A stretch of DNA of 64,000 bases from Nitrosophilus labii (GTDB lineage: Bacteria > Campylobacterota > Campylobacteria > Campylobacterales > Nitratiruptoraceae), in contig NZ_AP022826.1 in the NCBI RefSeq assembly GCF_014466985.1, forward strand, positions 248,001-312,000. The letters are read 5' to 3'. A program made the translations under genes and the position numbers. The notes under the pieces were generated by a model, which saw nothing but the letters and a program-made list of their open reading frames with translations, had not been told where the DNA came from and made no database searches. This document shows, in pieces, positions 55,533-64,000 of this stretch. The first letter of the stretch is position 1, and every line of letters starts with the position of its first letter.

Positions 55533-57314
55533 TCAATATTTCTCGCTCTCTTCTATATGTATATCTAATAATTTATCATACTCTTGATTTTCAATTATTA
55601 TTAAAATAAGTTTTATTTTAAGTAACTGTTCGACAAGCAAATTATACCTTCCGTAATTAAATACTTTTTTAACATCTTCTGAATCAAAAAATTCATCAAA
55701 CGTTTTACATTCATAATTTTGAATTTTTTTGACAAACGTTTTCACTTTTTTATTCTTCCACCAATCATTATAATTTATTACTAAGCCTCTAATAATAAAG
55801 TTCAATAAACTTATAATTTTATATAAAAAATTATAATATTTATTTATAGGTTTATTTTTAAATGTAAGCGGTAGTTCAAAAGTTTGTAAAGGTATAGATG
55901 CTATATTTTTATCTTTCCATAACAAAAACTCTTCCATTATTTTTCTTTTTTTTAAAAAATTCTTATCCCATTCTTTAGATAACTCATAAATGTAGGGATA
56001 ATAAATAGAATATGATTTTACTTGACCGTGCAAACTTTCAAAAGCCCCTCGAATAGTATGCCTACTTAGATGCAAATTCATTATTAATGTTAAGTTATTT
56101 CCTGCAATATTCTCAAAAAATTTTTCATACTCTTTAATTATTTTTACTCTTATTTCTGAAGGAATCAAAAAATTACTTTTTTTAAAATTATCTAATTTTT
56201 CGTGTAAATTAGCTCTTATTTTAGATAGTCCAAAAAAGGATAAAATTTTATATAAACTTTTTTTAATAAAAATCGATTGTGCCTTGCCAGTTTCCAATTG
56301 TTCTAAATCAGAGATAGATGAATAAAATAAAAATAATTTATTTATCAATTCTTTTCTTTCTTTAGAACTTAATAATTCATCATTTAATATTCTACCACCT
56401 ATCATGCCCCCATATGCTCCTGTAATTAAAATATTAAATTTTTCATTTTCGTCAAAATATCTTTTTTTATCAATCGCTTTTAAAATATTACTTGGACCTA
56501 TAGGATTTCTTGATATATCTATCATAGCTTTTTTATAAAAATCAATACTAAAAGGATTAATTAATTTTAATCTTAATCCAAAATACTTGGCAATTTTTTT
56601 AGCACTTTTAAAATCCAAGGCATCCAAAAATTTTTTATTTATACCAATCAAATAAGCTATTTTTTTAGAAAATCTTTCTAAATAAAAAAGAGGAAAACGA
56701 GAATCTAATCCTCCACTTATAGTTACCGCAATAAAAGGATCGTTGTTTTTTGAAAAAATTTTATCAGTTGTCTTTTCAAATGCTTTATCTATCTTATTAA
56801 ATAGTTCCTCTTTGCTATTATATTTTTTAGAAATCCTATACTCTATAGGCTTATAAGTTTTTATACTAAATTTACGTTTTTTTTTCGAATAAACTAATAT
56901 ACTGCCTTTTGGAACCACTTTTATCCGTTTAAAAAATGTTTTGTTATTAAGAGGAAAATACATAACTAAAGTTTCATATAAAGCTAAGACATCCAAATCT
57001 TTAGTAGTTAAACCTTTTTCTTTTACTAAATACCATAAATTATTGCTTACTAAAAAACTATTCTCATCATAAAAATAAAACCATTTTATGCTGCCCAATT
57101 CATCGTTAATAATATAAACATTTTCTTTATCTTCAAACAAATAAGAGAACTCTCCTAAAAAGTCTTTAATATTTTCGGATTTAATTCTTTTATAAATCTC
57201 CTTTATATCAATGTCAGGTTCAAAAATTTCTCCGGCATTATAAAAATAAAAACTATCTTTCTCTTTTAAATTTATACGTTTAACATTTTCTTTTTCAATT
57301 TGCAACACAAACAT
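55533..57314 (-). CDS. Asparagine-synthase-like amide-forming enzyme without glutaminase Cys
   Basis: 593 residues: N-terminal half (1-150) looks like a class II glutaminase fold (GEFSYLFEDKENVYIINDELG, then SFLVSNNLWYL), but the chain begins MFVLQ, so the catalytic Cys2 is missing. The synthase domain has the PP-loop ISGGLDSR (200-206) and GAYGGMIGGR. It should adenylate a carboxylate and form an amide with ammonia or another amine, as beta-lactam synthetase relatives do. WbpS/WbtH amidate uronic acids in O-antigen loci. Target here unknown. Confidence 0.75.
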   Translation of the reverse strand: MFVLQIEKENVKRINLKEKDSFYFYNAGEIFEPDIDIKEIYKRIKSENIKDFLGEFSYLFEDKENVYIINDELGSIKWFYFYDENSFLVSNNLWYLVKEKGLTTKDLDVLALYETLVMYFPLNNKTFFKRIKVVPKGSILVYSKKKRKFSIKTYKPIEYRISKKYNSKEELFNKIDKAFEKTTDKIFSKNNDPFIAVTISGGLDSRFPLFYLERFSKKIAYLIGINKKFLDALDFKSAKKIAKYFGLRLKLINPFSIDFYKKAMIDISRNPIGPSNILKAIDKKRYFDENEKFNILITGAYGGMIGGRILNDELLSSKERKELINKLFLFYSSISDLEQLETGKAQSIFIKKSLYKILSFFGLSKIRANLHEKLDNFKKSNFLIPSEIRVKIIKEYEKFFENIAGNNLTLIMNLHLSRHTIRGAFESLHGQVKSYSIYYPYIYELSKEWDKNFLKKRKIMEEFLLWKDKNIASIPLQTFELPLTFKNKPINKYYNFLYKIISLLNFIIRGLVINYNDWWKNKKVKTFVKKIQNYECKTFDEFFDSEDVKKVFNYGRYNLLVEQLLKIKLILIIIENQEYDKLLDIHIEESEKY

Positions 57315-57328
57315 TTAAACTCTTTTTT

Positions 57329-58648
57329 TTATATATTTTCAATAATTTTTTTATAATGTTTTATTACTTTTTCTCTTTCGTCCTCTAATGTTTTTATTTC
57401 ACACTCATCAATATCACTAATAACTTTATTCAACGCAAATTGTAAAATATATTCAGGCGTTCTTTTCGCACCTTCCCCAATATTAACTATAACCAAATCT
57501 CCATCCTTTATTAAATTTTTCCTTACAGCCTTAAATAAACCTTCAATTGCAATACCCGCAGCAGGTCCAATTTTTACCGTTTCAAGCACAGCTATTAATT
57601 TAGTAGTTAATTTTGTAAACTCTTCATCAACGCCTATAATATCTCCTTCACTATCTTTTACTATTTTTGCGACATATGGATATAAAGTGGGATTTCCCGT
57701 AGCAATCGTAGTTATTTTAGTATCAGGATTATTATAAATAGGATATTCTAAAAACCAATTACCTTTAAAGTCATTTTTTTTAGCATTTTGGTAAGCATCT
57801 GCCATAGGTGCGCATTTATTACTTTGAATCAATATCAATTTAGGTAGTTTTGATAGCAAATTGTTACTCATCAACTCTTTTGAACCCTTATATACTCCTA
57901 TAGGACCGGTTCCACCGCTTAATGCTTGAATATAAACGTCAGGCTCTCTTTTTAATTGTCTTAATATCTCATATATCATAATTTTTTTTGCTTCAATTCT
58001 TGTAGGATCTATTCCAGTTGCGGCAAGTAAAAAGTTGTGTTTTTTAGCAAATTTTTTAGCTAGTATTTTTGCTTTATGATAATCCCCATCAACTTTATAT
58101 ACAACTCCTCCATTGCTTCTAATTTCAGCTTCTTGCATAGAAGATGAGTCTTTTGGCAAAAATGCATACAAGTTTATATCGTTTATTGCTAAATATCTTG
58201 AAAATACCGCGGCTATATTTCCCGTTGATGCAACTACATAATTTTTAATATTGTTTTCTTTTAATACAGATGAAACCATAGTTCCTGCTAAATCTTTAAA
58301 TGTTCCAGTTCCTGGATTATTATCATTTCTAATTACTCTGATTTCACACTCTATATTGAAAATATCTTTAACTATATTTTCAACTCTTTGCCATCTATCT
58401 ATAGGTAAAACACCTTCTCCTAAAGTAGTAATATTTTCTTTTCTTTCCAATGGTAAAATATCAAAATAATGCCACATACTTTGTACACATTCTCTAGTTA
58501 ATAAACTAACAAAATCAACATTTTCATAATCATATATAGCTTTAACATAAATTTCTCCACATTTAAGACATTTTTGCCCTATTTCAAACCACTCTACAAA
58601 AGAATTTACAATATGGCCACACTTCGTACATTCAAATTTATACTTCAT
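57329..58648 (-). CDS. Threonine-synthase-like PLP enzyme with N-terminal zinc ribbon
   Basis: 439 residues: zinc ribbon C7-C10-C27-C30, then fold-type II PLP domain with GTGTFKDLAG (PLP Lys118), STGNIAAVFSRYLA, SGGTGPIG and GPAAGIAIEG. Primary threonine synthase is normally elsewhere in such genomes; placed between legF and an asparagine-synthase-like gene, with an 11-base overlap with legF, this copy probably makes a specialised beta-substituted or dehydrated amino acid, or feeds the glycan (inference). Confidence 0.75.
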   Translation of the reverse strand: MKYKFECTKCGHIVNSFVEWFEIGQKCLKCGEIYVKAIYDYENVDFVSLLTRECVQSMWHYFDILPLERKENITTLGEGVLPIDRWQRVENIVKDIFNIECEIRVIRNDNNPGTGTFKDLAGTMVSSVLKENNIKNYVVASTGNIAAVFSRYLAINDINLYAFLPKDSSSMQEAEIRSNGGVVYKVDGDYHKAKILAKKFAKKHNFLLAATGIDPTRIEAKKIMIYEILRQLKREPDVYIQALSGGTGPIGVYKGSKELMSNNLLSKLPKLILIQSNKCAPMADAYQNAKKNDFKGNWFLEYPIYNNPDTKITTIATGNPTLYPYVAKIVKDSEGDIIGVDEEFTKLTTKLIAVLETVKIGPAAGIAIEGLFKAVRKNLIKDGDLVIVNIGEGAKRTPEYILQFALNKVISDIDECEIKTLEDEREKVIKHYKKIIENI

Positions 58649-59336
58649 TTTTATCCTTTAATATAACTTCAGCTAATTTAAAATCAACTTCGTCATCAAT
58701 ATCAACTGAATTTTTTCTATCCATTATATAAGCATAAATATTGTTTTTAATAAAGAAAGAATTTTCCTTTAATAATCTTTCAACTTTATAAATATAAATA
58801 GCACCATTAATTTTATAAAATTTTGGTAAATCTTGACTTCTTTTATTTTTGATTTCATCTTTCAAAAAATTATTCATACTTAAGTCATCTGGAAGAGTAT
58901 TGCTCCATAGGGGAGAATGTTCTGCTTCGCAAACTGAAATAATAGCGTCTGCTTTTTTTTGTTCTAATAATTCAATCGCTTCATCTATATGTTTTTCATT
59001 TCTTAAAGGACTTGTAGGTTGTAATAAAACTAAATAATCATATTTTTCATTTACATTTTCAATAGCATGTTTAATTACATCTATCGACTTAGCAGTATCA
59101 CTTGCAAGATAATCAGGCCTTTTTATAGTTACAACATCATAATTCCTTGCAATTTCTAATATTTTATTGCTATCGCTTGAAACTACGGTTGTATCAATAT
59201 ATTTTGATTTTTTAGCAGCTTCTATACTCCAAACTATAAGAGGCTTTCCTGCTAAATTTAAAATATTCTTATTTGGAAGCCTTTTACTACCTCCTCTTGC
59301 AGGAATTATTGCTAAAAATGTTTTGTTTTTGTACAT
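58638..59336 (-). CDS. legF: CMP-legionaminic acid synthetase (NeuA family)
   Basis: 232 residues. CMP-nonulosonate cytidylyltransferase with the signature IIPARGGSKRLPNKNI (residues 10-25), LLQPTSPLR and NGAIYI. Activates the nonulosonate with CTP. The position after ptmE and legG/legI is that of PtmB/LegF in Campylobacter, so legionaminic rather than pseudaminic acid is the likely substrate. Confidence 0.88.
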   Translation of the reverse strand: MYKNKTFLAIIPARGGSKRLPNKNILNLAGKPLIVWSIEAAKKSKYIDTTVVSSDSNKILEIARNYDVVTIKRPDYLASDTAKSIDVIKHAIENVNEKYDYLVLLQPTSPLRNEKHIDEAIELLEQKKADAIISVCEAEHSPLWSNTLPDDLSMNNFLKDEIKNKRSQDLPKFYKINGAIYIYKVERLLKENSFFIKNNIYAYIMDRKNSVDIDDEVDFKLAEVILKDKNEV

Positions 59337-60382
59337 TAAAAAATCCTCTTATATTCTTCATTCGCTCTTTCATACTCTTCTATTCTTCCAATATCAAGCC
59401 AATATTCTCTAATAGGAAAAGATATTGTCTTTTGTTTTTGTGCAATTAATCTCTCAAAAAGATTTGGCATATCAAAATATTCATTTTTTGGAATAAGTTC
59501 TATAGTTTCCGGATTTAACATATAAATACCTGCACTTACAAAAAAATTATATTTAGGTTTTTCCTCAATTGAAATTATTTTATTACCATCTAAATTCACA
59601 ACTCCAAAAGGTACTTGATATTCATATTCTCTTACACACATTGTAGCAATTGCATCATTTTGCAAATGATATTCAAGTAGATGCTCAAAATTTATGTTTG
59701 TAAGCAAATCTCCATTCATTACAAAAAAAGGCTCTTTTGGTTTTTCATTTAATAAACTAAGTGCTCCTGCCGTTCCCATCCTTTTACTTTCTAAAACATA
59801 TTCAATATTAACTCCAAACTTGCTTCCATCACCAAAATAATCTTGAATAATATTTGATTTATAATTTACACACATTATTATATTTATAAATCCATAGCTT
59901 GCAAATTTTTCTACTATTGTTTGTAAAATTGGCTTTCCACCTACATGAAGCATAGGTTTTGGAGTATTTTCAGTTAATGGTCTAAGCCTAGTTCCAAGCC
60001 CCCCTACCATTAAAATTACTCTATTTGGATACTCTTTTGGTTTTAAAAGTTCATCTAATAAAGCAATTTTTATAACTTTTCCTTCCTTATCTACAACAGG
60101 TACTTGATAAATTTTTTTTGAAGCACATAAATTAATAATATTTTCTCTATTTTCATCAATAGAAACAGTTATAGGATTTTTAAAATACACATCTTCTATA
60201 TTATCATCTAAACTTTTCCCATTAAGTATAGCTCTTCTTATATCTCCATCTGTAATAGTACCAAGTAAAACATTATTTTTATCAACTACTAATGCAATTT
60301 TAATAGCACCACTATCAATTATTTGAAGGGCTTCCTTTATCGTAGATTTAGGTGATAATTTTATTTTTTCCAAGTTTTTCAT
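59336..60382 (-). CDS. ptmE: PtmE-like nucleotidyltransferase with CBS pair
   Basis: 348 residues: two N-terminal CBS motifs (about 1-110; TITDGDIRRAIL), then a sugar-nucleotide transferase domain with MVGGLGTRLRPLTENTPKPML and FFVMNGDLLTN. In Campylobacter PtmE makes GDP-glucosamine for the GDP-based legionaminic acid route; same neighbours here. The CBS pair suggests nucleotide control. Confidence 0.88.
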   Translation of the reverse strand: MKNLEKIKLSPKSTIKEALQIIDSGAIKIALVVDKNNVLLGTITDGDIRRAILNGKSLDDNIEDVYFKNPITVSIDENRENIINLCASKKIYQVPVVDKEGKVIKIALLDELLKPKEYPNRVILMVGGLGTRLRPLTENTPKPMLHVGGKPILQTIVEKFASYGFINIIMCVNYKSNIIQDYFGDGSKFGVNIEYVLESKRMGTAGALSLLNEKPKEPFFVMNGDLLTNINFEHLLEYHLQNDAIATMCVREYEYQVPFGVVNLDGNKIISIEEKPKYNFFVSAGIYMLNPETIELIPKNEYFDMPNLFERLIAQKQKTISFPIREYWLDIGRIEEYERANEEYKRIF

Positions 60383-61551
60383 TTGATACCTTTTATGTCA
60401 TAAAATTCTTTTTTTAATAAATTTTTCAAATCAAAAGATTTAATAGTCTTAACAATTTTCTTACTTGGCAATTCATTTTGTTCATAAGGATTTTTTACAC
60501 TCTTTAATCTTTCTTGAAAGTCCGTGGAGTAAAGCTTTTCAAATGCTTTTCTTATATCCTCTTTTTTAGGTTTACAATCAATAACACTTTTAGCTTTTGT
60601 TCTACCTTTTTGTCTATCTCCTATATTTATAGTCCCAATTTTAAAAGATGGTGCCTCTAATAAACCACTTGAACTATTCCCTACAACTGCATCTACAAAC
60701 TGCAATGCACTTAAATATCTAAGCTGTCCCATAGAAGTAAATGCTACTGCTTTATCACTGTTTTTAACCACATAATAATCAATCATTTGGTTGATGATTC
60801 TACCATCAGTATCACTATTGGCTTTTGTAAAAATAATATTTGTTTCTGATAATTCATCGATAGCACTTAATAGCTCTTGAAATTGTTCTTTAGCAGTTGA
60901 GTTTTCAAGAGTTACTGGATGAAAAGTTACTAATATATTTTTTTTATTAAGTTTAAAACCTATAGACTTTTCAAACTCCTCTTTTGAAAGAAGTTTTAGG
61001 CGTTTAATATTTTCTATACCCATTCCACCGACATTAAAAACTCTTTCAGGACTCTCTCCAAGTTGTATAACTCTTTTTTTATAACTCTCAGTAGCTGTAA
61101 AGTGCAAATGACTCATCTTTGTGATAGAGTGTCTTATGGATTCATCAAATGCACCTTCAGTAGTTTCCCCACCATGCAAATGTGCAATAGGTATACGGGC
61201 TATCATCGCTGCACTCGCAGCTGAAAATATCTCATATCTATCTCCCAACACAACAACAATATCTGGTTTTAATTCATTATAAGCCTCAGCAAAAGAAATT
61301 TGCGCTAAACCCATTGATTTTGAGATACCTATAGGTGTATCAGACGATAATAGCATCTCAATTTTTTTATCTATTTTAAATTCTTTTTCTATTTCTTTGT
61401 AAGTTAAGCCAAATTCAGGACTTAAATGCATACCGGTAGCAATAATTTGTAACTCTAAGTCTTTATCTGCTTCAATCTCTTTCATAAGCCAATAAAGTAA
61501 TCCATACTCTGCTCTTGTACCAGTAACAACACAAACTTTGCGTTTACTCAT
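60379..61551 (-). CDS. legG: LegG/NeuC-type hydrolysing 2-epimerase
   Basis: 390 residues, GT-B-like epimerase fold. VVTGTRAEYGLLYWLM at the start, VVVLGDRYEIFSAA, HLHGGETTEGAFDESIRH and VGNSSSGLLEAPSF. Converts the NDP-di-N-acetyl-trideoxyhexose to free 2,4-diacetamido-mannose derivative. Distinguished from UDP-GlcNAc NeuC mainly by context. Confidence 0.88.
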   Translation of the reverse strand: MSKRKVCVVTGTRAEYGLLYWLMKEIEADKDLELQIIATGMHLSPEFGLTYKEIEKEFKIDKKIEMLLSSDTPIGISKSMGLAQISFAEAYNELKPDIVVVLGDRYEIFSAASAAMIARIPIAHLHGGETTEGAFDESIRHSITKMSHLHFTATESYKKRVIQLGESPERVFNVGGMGIENIKRLKLLSKEEFEKSIGFKLNKKNILVTFHPVTLENSTAKEQFQELLSAIDELSETNIIFTKANSDTDGRIINQMIDYYVVKNSDKAVAFTSMGQLRYLSALQFVDAVVGNSSSGLLEAPSFKIGTINIGDRQKGRTKAKSVIDCKPKKEDIRKAFEKLYSTDFQERLKSVKNPYEQNELPSKKIVKTIKSFDLKNLLKKEFYDIKGIK

Positions 61552-62543
61552 ATTAAATCATCCTTGTCATAATCTCTTTGTGCCACTTTACCAATTATCT
61601 CATTCCATCTCATTGGAGATATTCCACTACCTGGTCTTTTAACGGTTAAATTTTCCTCACTAAATATTTCACCTTTTTTTATATTTCTTCTTGCAACAAT
61701 ACTTTTTCTCGCAATTTCTTTGTTTTTACTCTCACTCTTGCTTGGTTTTTTAATACTATTTCCAAGTGCTTTTTCAATATTTCTAATGGCCGCTACCATA
61801 GCCTTTAGCTCATCAGGTTCTAAGCTTGCCTTATGGTCAGGTCCAGGCAAATTTTTATCAAGTGTAAAATGTTTTTCTATCACTTCTCCACCCATTGCAA
61901 CGGCTGCGATTGGCACTTCTATTCCTAAGGTATGGTCACTATACCCAACTTTTACATCAAAAGCACAAGCAATCGTTTGCATTGCTTTTAAATTCACATC
62001 CTCTATAGGAGTTGGATACTCAGTATTTGCATGTAAAATGGTTATATTGTCTTTTTTTGTTCCTGCGTCTATTAACACATCCAAAGCATCCTCAATCTCA
62101 CCCAAATCAGCCATTCCAGTTGAAAGAATAACTTTTTTGTTTAATCTTCCAATAGCTCTTAGATAAGGCAGATTTGTTATCTCTCCGCTTGGTATTTTAA
62201 AAATTTCAAGTCCTAAATCATTTAAAAATTCAATACTTTCTAAATCAAAAGGAGTAGATAAAAAAGTAATGCCTTTTTCATCACAATATTTTTTTAATTC
62301 TGCAAACTCATCAAAACTTAACTCTAACTTTTTAATCATTTCAAGTTGAGATTCATCTTTATTAGTAGTTTTCTTTTGATAATCTGCTTTTTGAGCATTT
62401 TTACTAACTAAATTTTTCGCTTTAAATGTTTGAAACTTAACTGCATCGACCCCTGCTTCTTTCGCCTTATCTACTAGTTTTTTAGCAAGTTCCAAATTGC
62501 CATTATGATTTACTCCTGCTTCAGCTATTATAAACACACTCAT
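61548..62543 (-). CDS. legI: N,N'-diacetyllegionaminate synthase (NeuB family)
   Basis: 331 residues: TIM-barrel NeuB domain (IIAEAGVNHNGNLELAKKLV, KFQTFKA, HFTLDKNLPGPDHKASLEP) and C-terminal SAF antifreeze-like domain (ARRNIKKGEIFSEENLTVKRPG). Condenses the mannose derivative with phosphoenolpyruvate. ATGA overlaps on both sides. Confidence 0.92.
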   Translation of the reverse strand: MSVFIIAEAGVNHNGNLELAKKLVDKAKEAGVDAVKFQTFKAKNLVSKNAQKADYQKKTTNKDESQLEMIKKLELSFDEFAELKKYCDEKGITFLSTPFDLESIEFLNDLGLEIFKIPSGEITNLPYLRAIGRLNKKVILSTGMADLGEIEDALDVLIDAGTKKDNITILHANTEYPTPIEDVNLKAMQTIACAFDVKVGYSDHTLGIEVPIAAVAMGGEVIEKHFTLDKNLPGPDHKASLEPDELKAMVAAIRNIEKALGNSIKKPSKSESKNKEIARKSIVARRNIKKGEIFSEENLTVKRPGSGISPMRWNEIIGKVAQRDYDKDDLI

Positions 62544-63118
62544 TTAACTAAACTCCTAGCTTTTATAAAAGAGTTTTCTTCTATTTTTATATATTCTTTT
62601 GCAATGGCACCACTTCCAAAAAAACTGTTTTTACCTAAAACCACACCGCCATTTACAGTAGCACCTGTTGAAATATGACAATTATCTTCTATAACCACAT
62701 CATGTTCAATCAGTGCTTTTGAATTAATTATGCAGTTTTTTCCTACTTTTGCATTCGCATTGATTAATACATCATGCATAACAACTGTTCCTTCATCAAT
62801 AAAAGAGTGTTTTGAAACATAAGCCCGTGGAGAAATAATGACAGGTAAATTATAATTTAAATTTTTGAGTAAGCTAAATAATTTTATTCTAATTTCTGCT
62901 GACTTAATTTGTCCAATTGTAACTAATGCATAATCATATTTTTTTCTTAATTTTTCTAATTCATCATCACATCCTATTACTTCATAACCTAAAATCTTAT
63001 CACCAATTTCTAAATTATTATCAACAATTCCTGCAATTTTAAATTTTCCTTCCATTTCTATAACATCTATAACACTCCTGCAATGTCCACCTCCACCTAT
63101 TAAAATAATTTCTTTCAA
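62540..63118 (-). CDS. legH: NeuD/PglD-family acetyltransferase (LegH-like)
   Basis: 192 residues: N-terminal sugar-binding Rossmann-like part (LIGGGGHCRSVIDVIEMEG) and C-terminal beta-helix with GTVVMHDVLINANAKVGKNCI and EHDVVIEDNCHIS, including the catalytic His region. Acetylates the 4-amino group produced by LegC. The exact sugar is assigned by context. Confidence 0.82.
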   Translation of the reverse strand: MKEIILIGGGGHCRSVIDVIEMEGKFKIAGIVDNNLEIGDKILGYEVIGCDDELEKLRKKYDYALVTIGQIKSAEIRIKLFSLLKNLNYNLPVIISPRAYVSKHSFIDEGTVVMHDVLINANAKVGKNCIINSKALIEHDVVIEDNCHISTGATVNGGVVLGKNSFFGSGAIAKEYIKIEENSFIKARSLVK

Positions 63119-64000
63119 AGTAGAACTCCACTTGGAATATTTACAACTCTCTCTTCTAAATAATCAGCATTTTTAAGACTATCTCTTTGGCAACTTTTAT
63201 ACATAGGCAATTTATTCATAAGTCTCCAAATAGGTCTTGTCATTACATCATTATTATTTGAGTACTCTAAAAATTCATCTCTCTCTTCTTTGTTGTCAAA
63301 CATTATTGCATTTAGCCAAAAGTTACTTTTAGCATATTGTGGTTCATTTACAAATTTTATACCTAAACTTTCAAAAAACTCTTTATATTTAAAAGCCAGA
63401 TCTCTTTTTATTTTTAAAAATTTATCCAAATTTTCAAGCTGGGCTAAAAGAAGAGCCGCATTTATATTCGGCATCCTGTAGTTATATCCTATCTCATCGT
63501 GAAAATATTCCCATTTGTGAGACACTTTTGCAGTAGTTGTCAAATGTTTGGCTCTTTTAGCCAACTCTTCATCATCTGTTACTATTATCCCTCCACCACC
63601 ACTAGTTACAATTTTATTGCCGTTAAAACTAAACACACCAATTTTTCCAAAAGTTCCTGTATGTTTGTTTTTATAAAAACTTCCAAGAGATTCTGCCGCA
63701 TCCTCTATTAAAACAATATTCCATTCATCGCAAATCTCTTTTATTTCAACAATTTTGCAAGGATGTCCAAATGTATGCATAGGCACACAAGCTTTGATGA
63801 TTTTTCCAGTTTTTTTATTTATACACTGGTTATTTTTTATTTCACAATTTTGCTCTAAAAAAAGTTTTAATGAATCTGGACTAAGACCTAAAGTATCCAA
63901 ATCTACATCAATAAAAACTGGTTTTGCCCCTGTATAATTTATTGCATTTACAGTTGCAACAAACGTTAAAGGTTGAGTTATCACTTCACTATTTTCATCA
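63115..64000 (-). CDS. legC: LegC-type DegT/DnrJ/EryC1 aminotransferase (5' end beyond window)
   Basis: The frame is open to the window edge (codons from 63999: DENSEVITQPLTFVATVNAI), so the GTG at 63984 is not the start. PLP enzyme with GDP/UDP-4-keto sugar site: EDAAESLGSFY, FSFNGNKIVTSGGGG (PLP Lys), GYNYRMPNINAALLLAQL and RPIWRLMNK. Transfers an amino group to C4. First visible gene of the legionaminic acid set. Confidence 0.9.
   Translation of the reverse strand, partial: DENSEVITQPLTFVATVNAINYTGAKPVFIDVDLDTLGLSPDSLKLFLEQNCEIKNNQCINKKTGKIIKACVPMHTFGHPCKIVEIKEICDEWNIVLIEDAAESLGSFYKNKHTGTFGKIGVFSFNGNKIVTSGGGGIIVTDDEELAKRAKHLTTTAKVSHKWEYFHDEIGYNYRMPNINAALLLAQLENLDKFLKIKRDLAFKYKEFFESLGIKFVNEPQYAKSNFWLNAIMFDNKEERDEFLEYSNNNDVMTRPIWRLMNKLPMYKSCQRDSLKNADYLEERVVNIPSGVLL

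Noticed and set aside
57329-58648. Naming the PLP enzyme thrC
   Set aside because: Family membership is clear, but its place inside the glycan operon makes housekeeping threonine synthesis doubtful.
1-64000. tRNA or rRNA genes
   Set aside because: No cloverleaf with a GTTCGAnTC-type T-loop and no rRNA-like conserved stretch was noticed on either strand.

Overview
This window is a chromosome segment of a Campylobacterota (epsilonproteobacterial) organism. The evidence is the gene content and order, for example glyQ - Nif3 - FlgZ/HP0958-like zinc-ribbon protein - waaA, and yajC-secD-secF-leuS-lptE-folC-mfd. Other lineage markers are a MagIII-type 3-methyladenine glycosylase, a PglB oligosaccharyltransferase, and low-GC, Lys/Ile/Glu-rich proteins. 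The genus cannot be fixed from sequence alone; a free-living or vent-type lineage is plausible because cbb3-oxidase assembly genes and a full N-glycan/nonulosonate locus are present.

Layout. (1) About 1-16.1 kb, mostly + strand: core genes for the cell wall (PBP1A end), nitrogen (glnA), purines (purE), translation (glyQ, ffh, rpsP-khpA-rimM-trmD-rplS) and LPS (waaA). (2) 16.2-20.4 kb, - strand: smpB, ispE, truB, uvrD. (3) 20.4-25.2 kb: a LysR regulator, a 396-base gene-free but strongly structured interval, an SspB-like protein, an aminotransferase IV, cysK and lnt. (4) 25.3-36.9 kb, + strand: protein export, leuS, lptE, folC, mfd, a TIGR00282 phosphoesterase and magIII. (5) 36.9-39.2 kb: a mobile-element graveyard. 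A frameshifted IS256-family element has recognisable terminal inverted repeats and lies between the tail of an IS1634/IS4-type transposase and the first codons of an S23-like four-helix-bundle gene. (6) 39.3-42.5 kb, - strand: ccoS, ccoI and an asparaginase-like gene. (7) 43.1-64.0 kb, - strand: a long, tightly overlapping glycan operon.

The glycan locus contains most of a CDP/GDP-type legionaminic acid pathway (legC, legH-like, legI, legG, ptmE, legF). It also has an unusual pair, a threonine-synthase-like PLP enzyme and an asparagine-synthase-like enzyme without the glutaminase cysteine. A Wzx flippase, glycosyl-, acyl- and deacetylase-type tailoring enzymes, a WbpV/WbpL/PglF-like initiation set and PglB follow. 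Together they look like a pathway that builds a nonulosonate-containing, amide- or amino-acid-decorated glycan on undecaprenyl phosphate, flips it with Wzx and transfers it to protein asparagines with PglB. That whole-pathway reading is inference.

The most unexpected structural signal is not a gene. Around a dozen loci between 6 and 41 kb hold degenerate tandem repeats with a strict period of 7, 8 or 9 bases that is specific to each locus. They are commonly arranged as an imperfect inverted repeat in which both arms share the period. They fill spaces between co-oriented genes, often contain the upstream stop codon, and in three cases run into coding sequence: the truB start, the lptE signal peptide and a loop of ccoI. 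None were seen in the glycan island.
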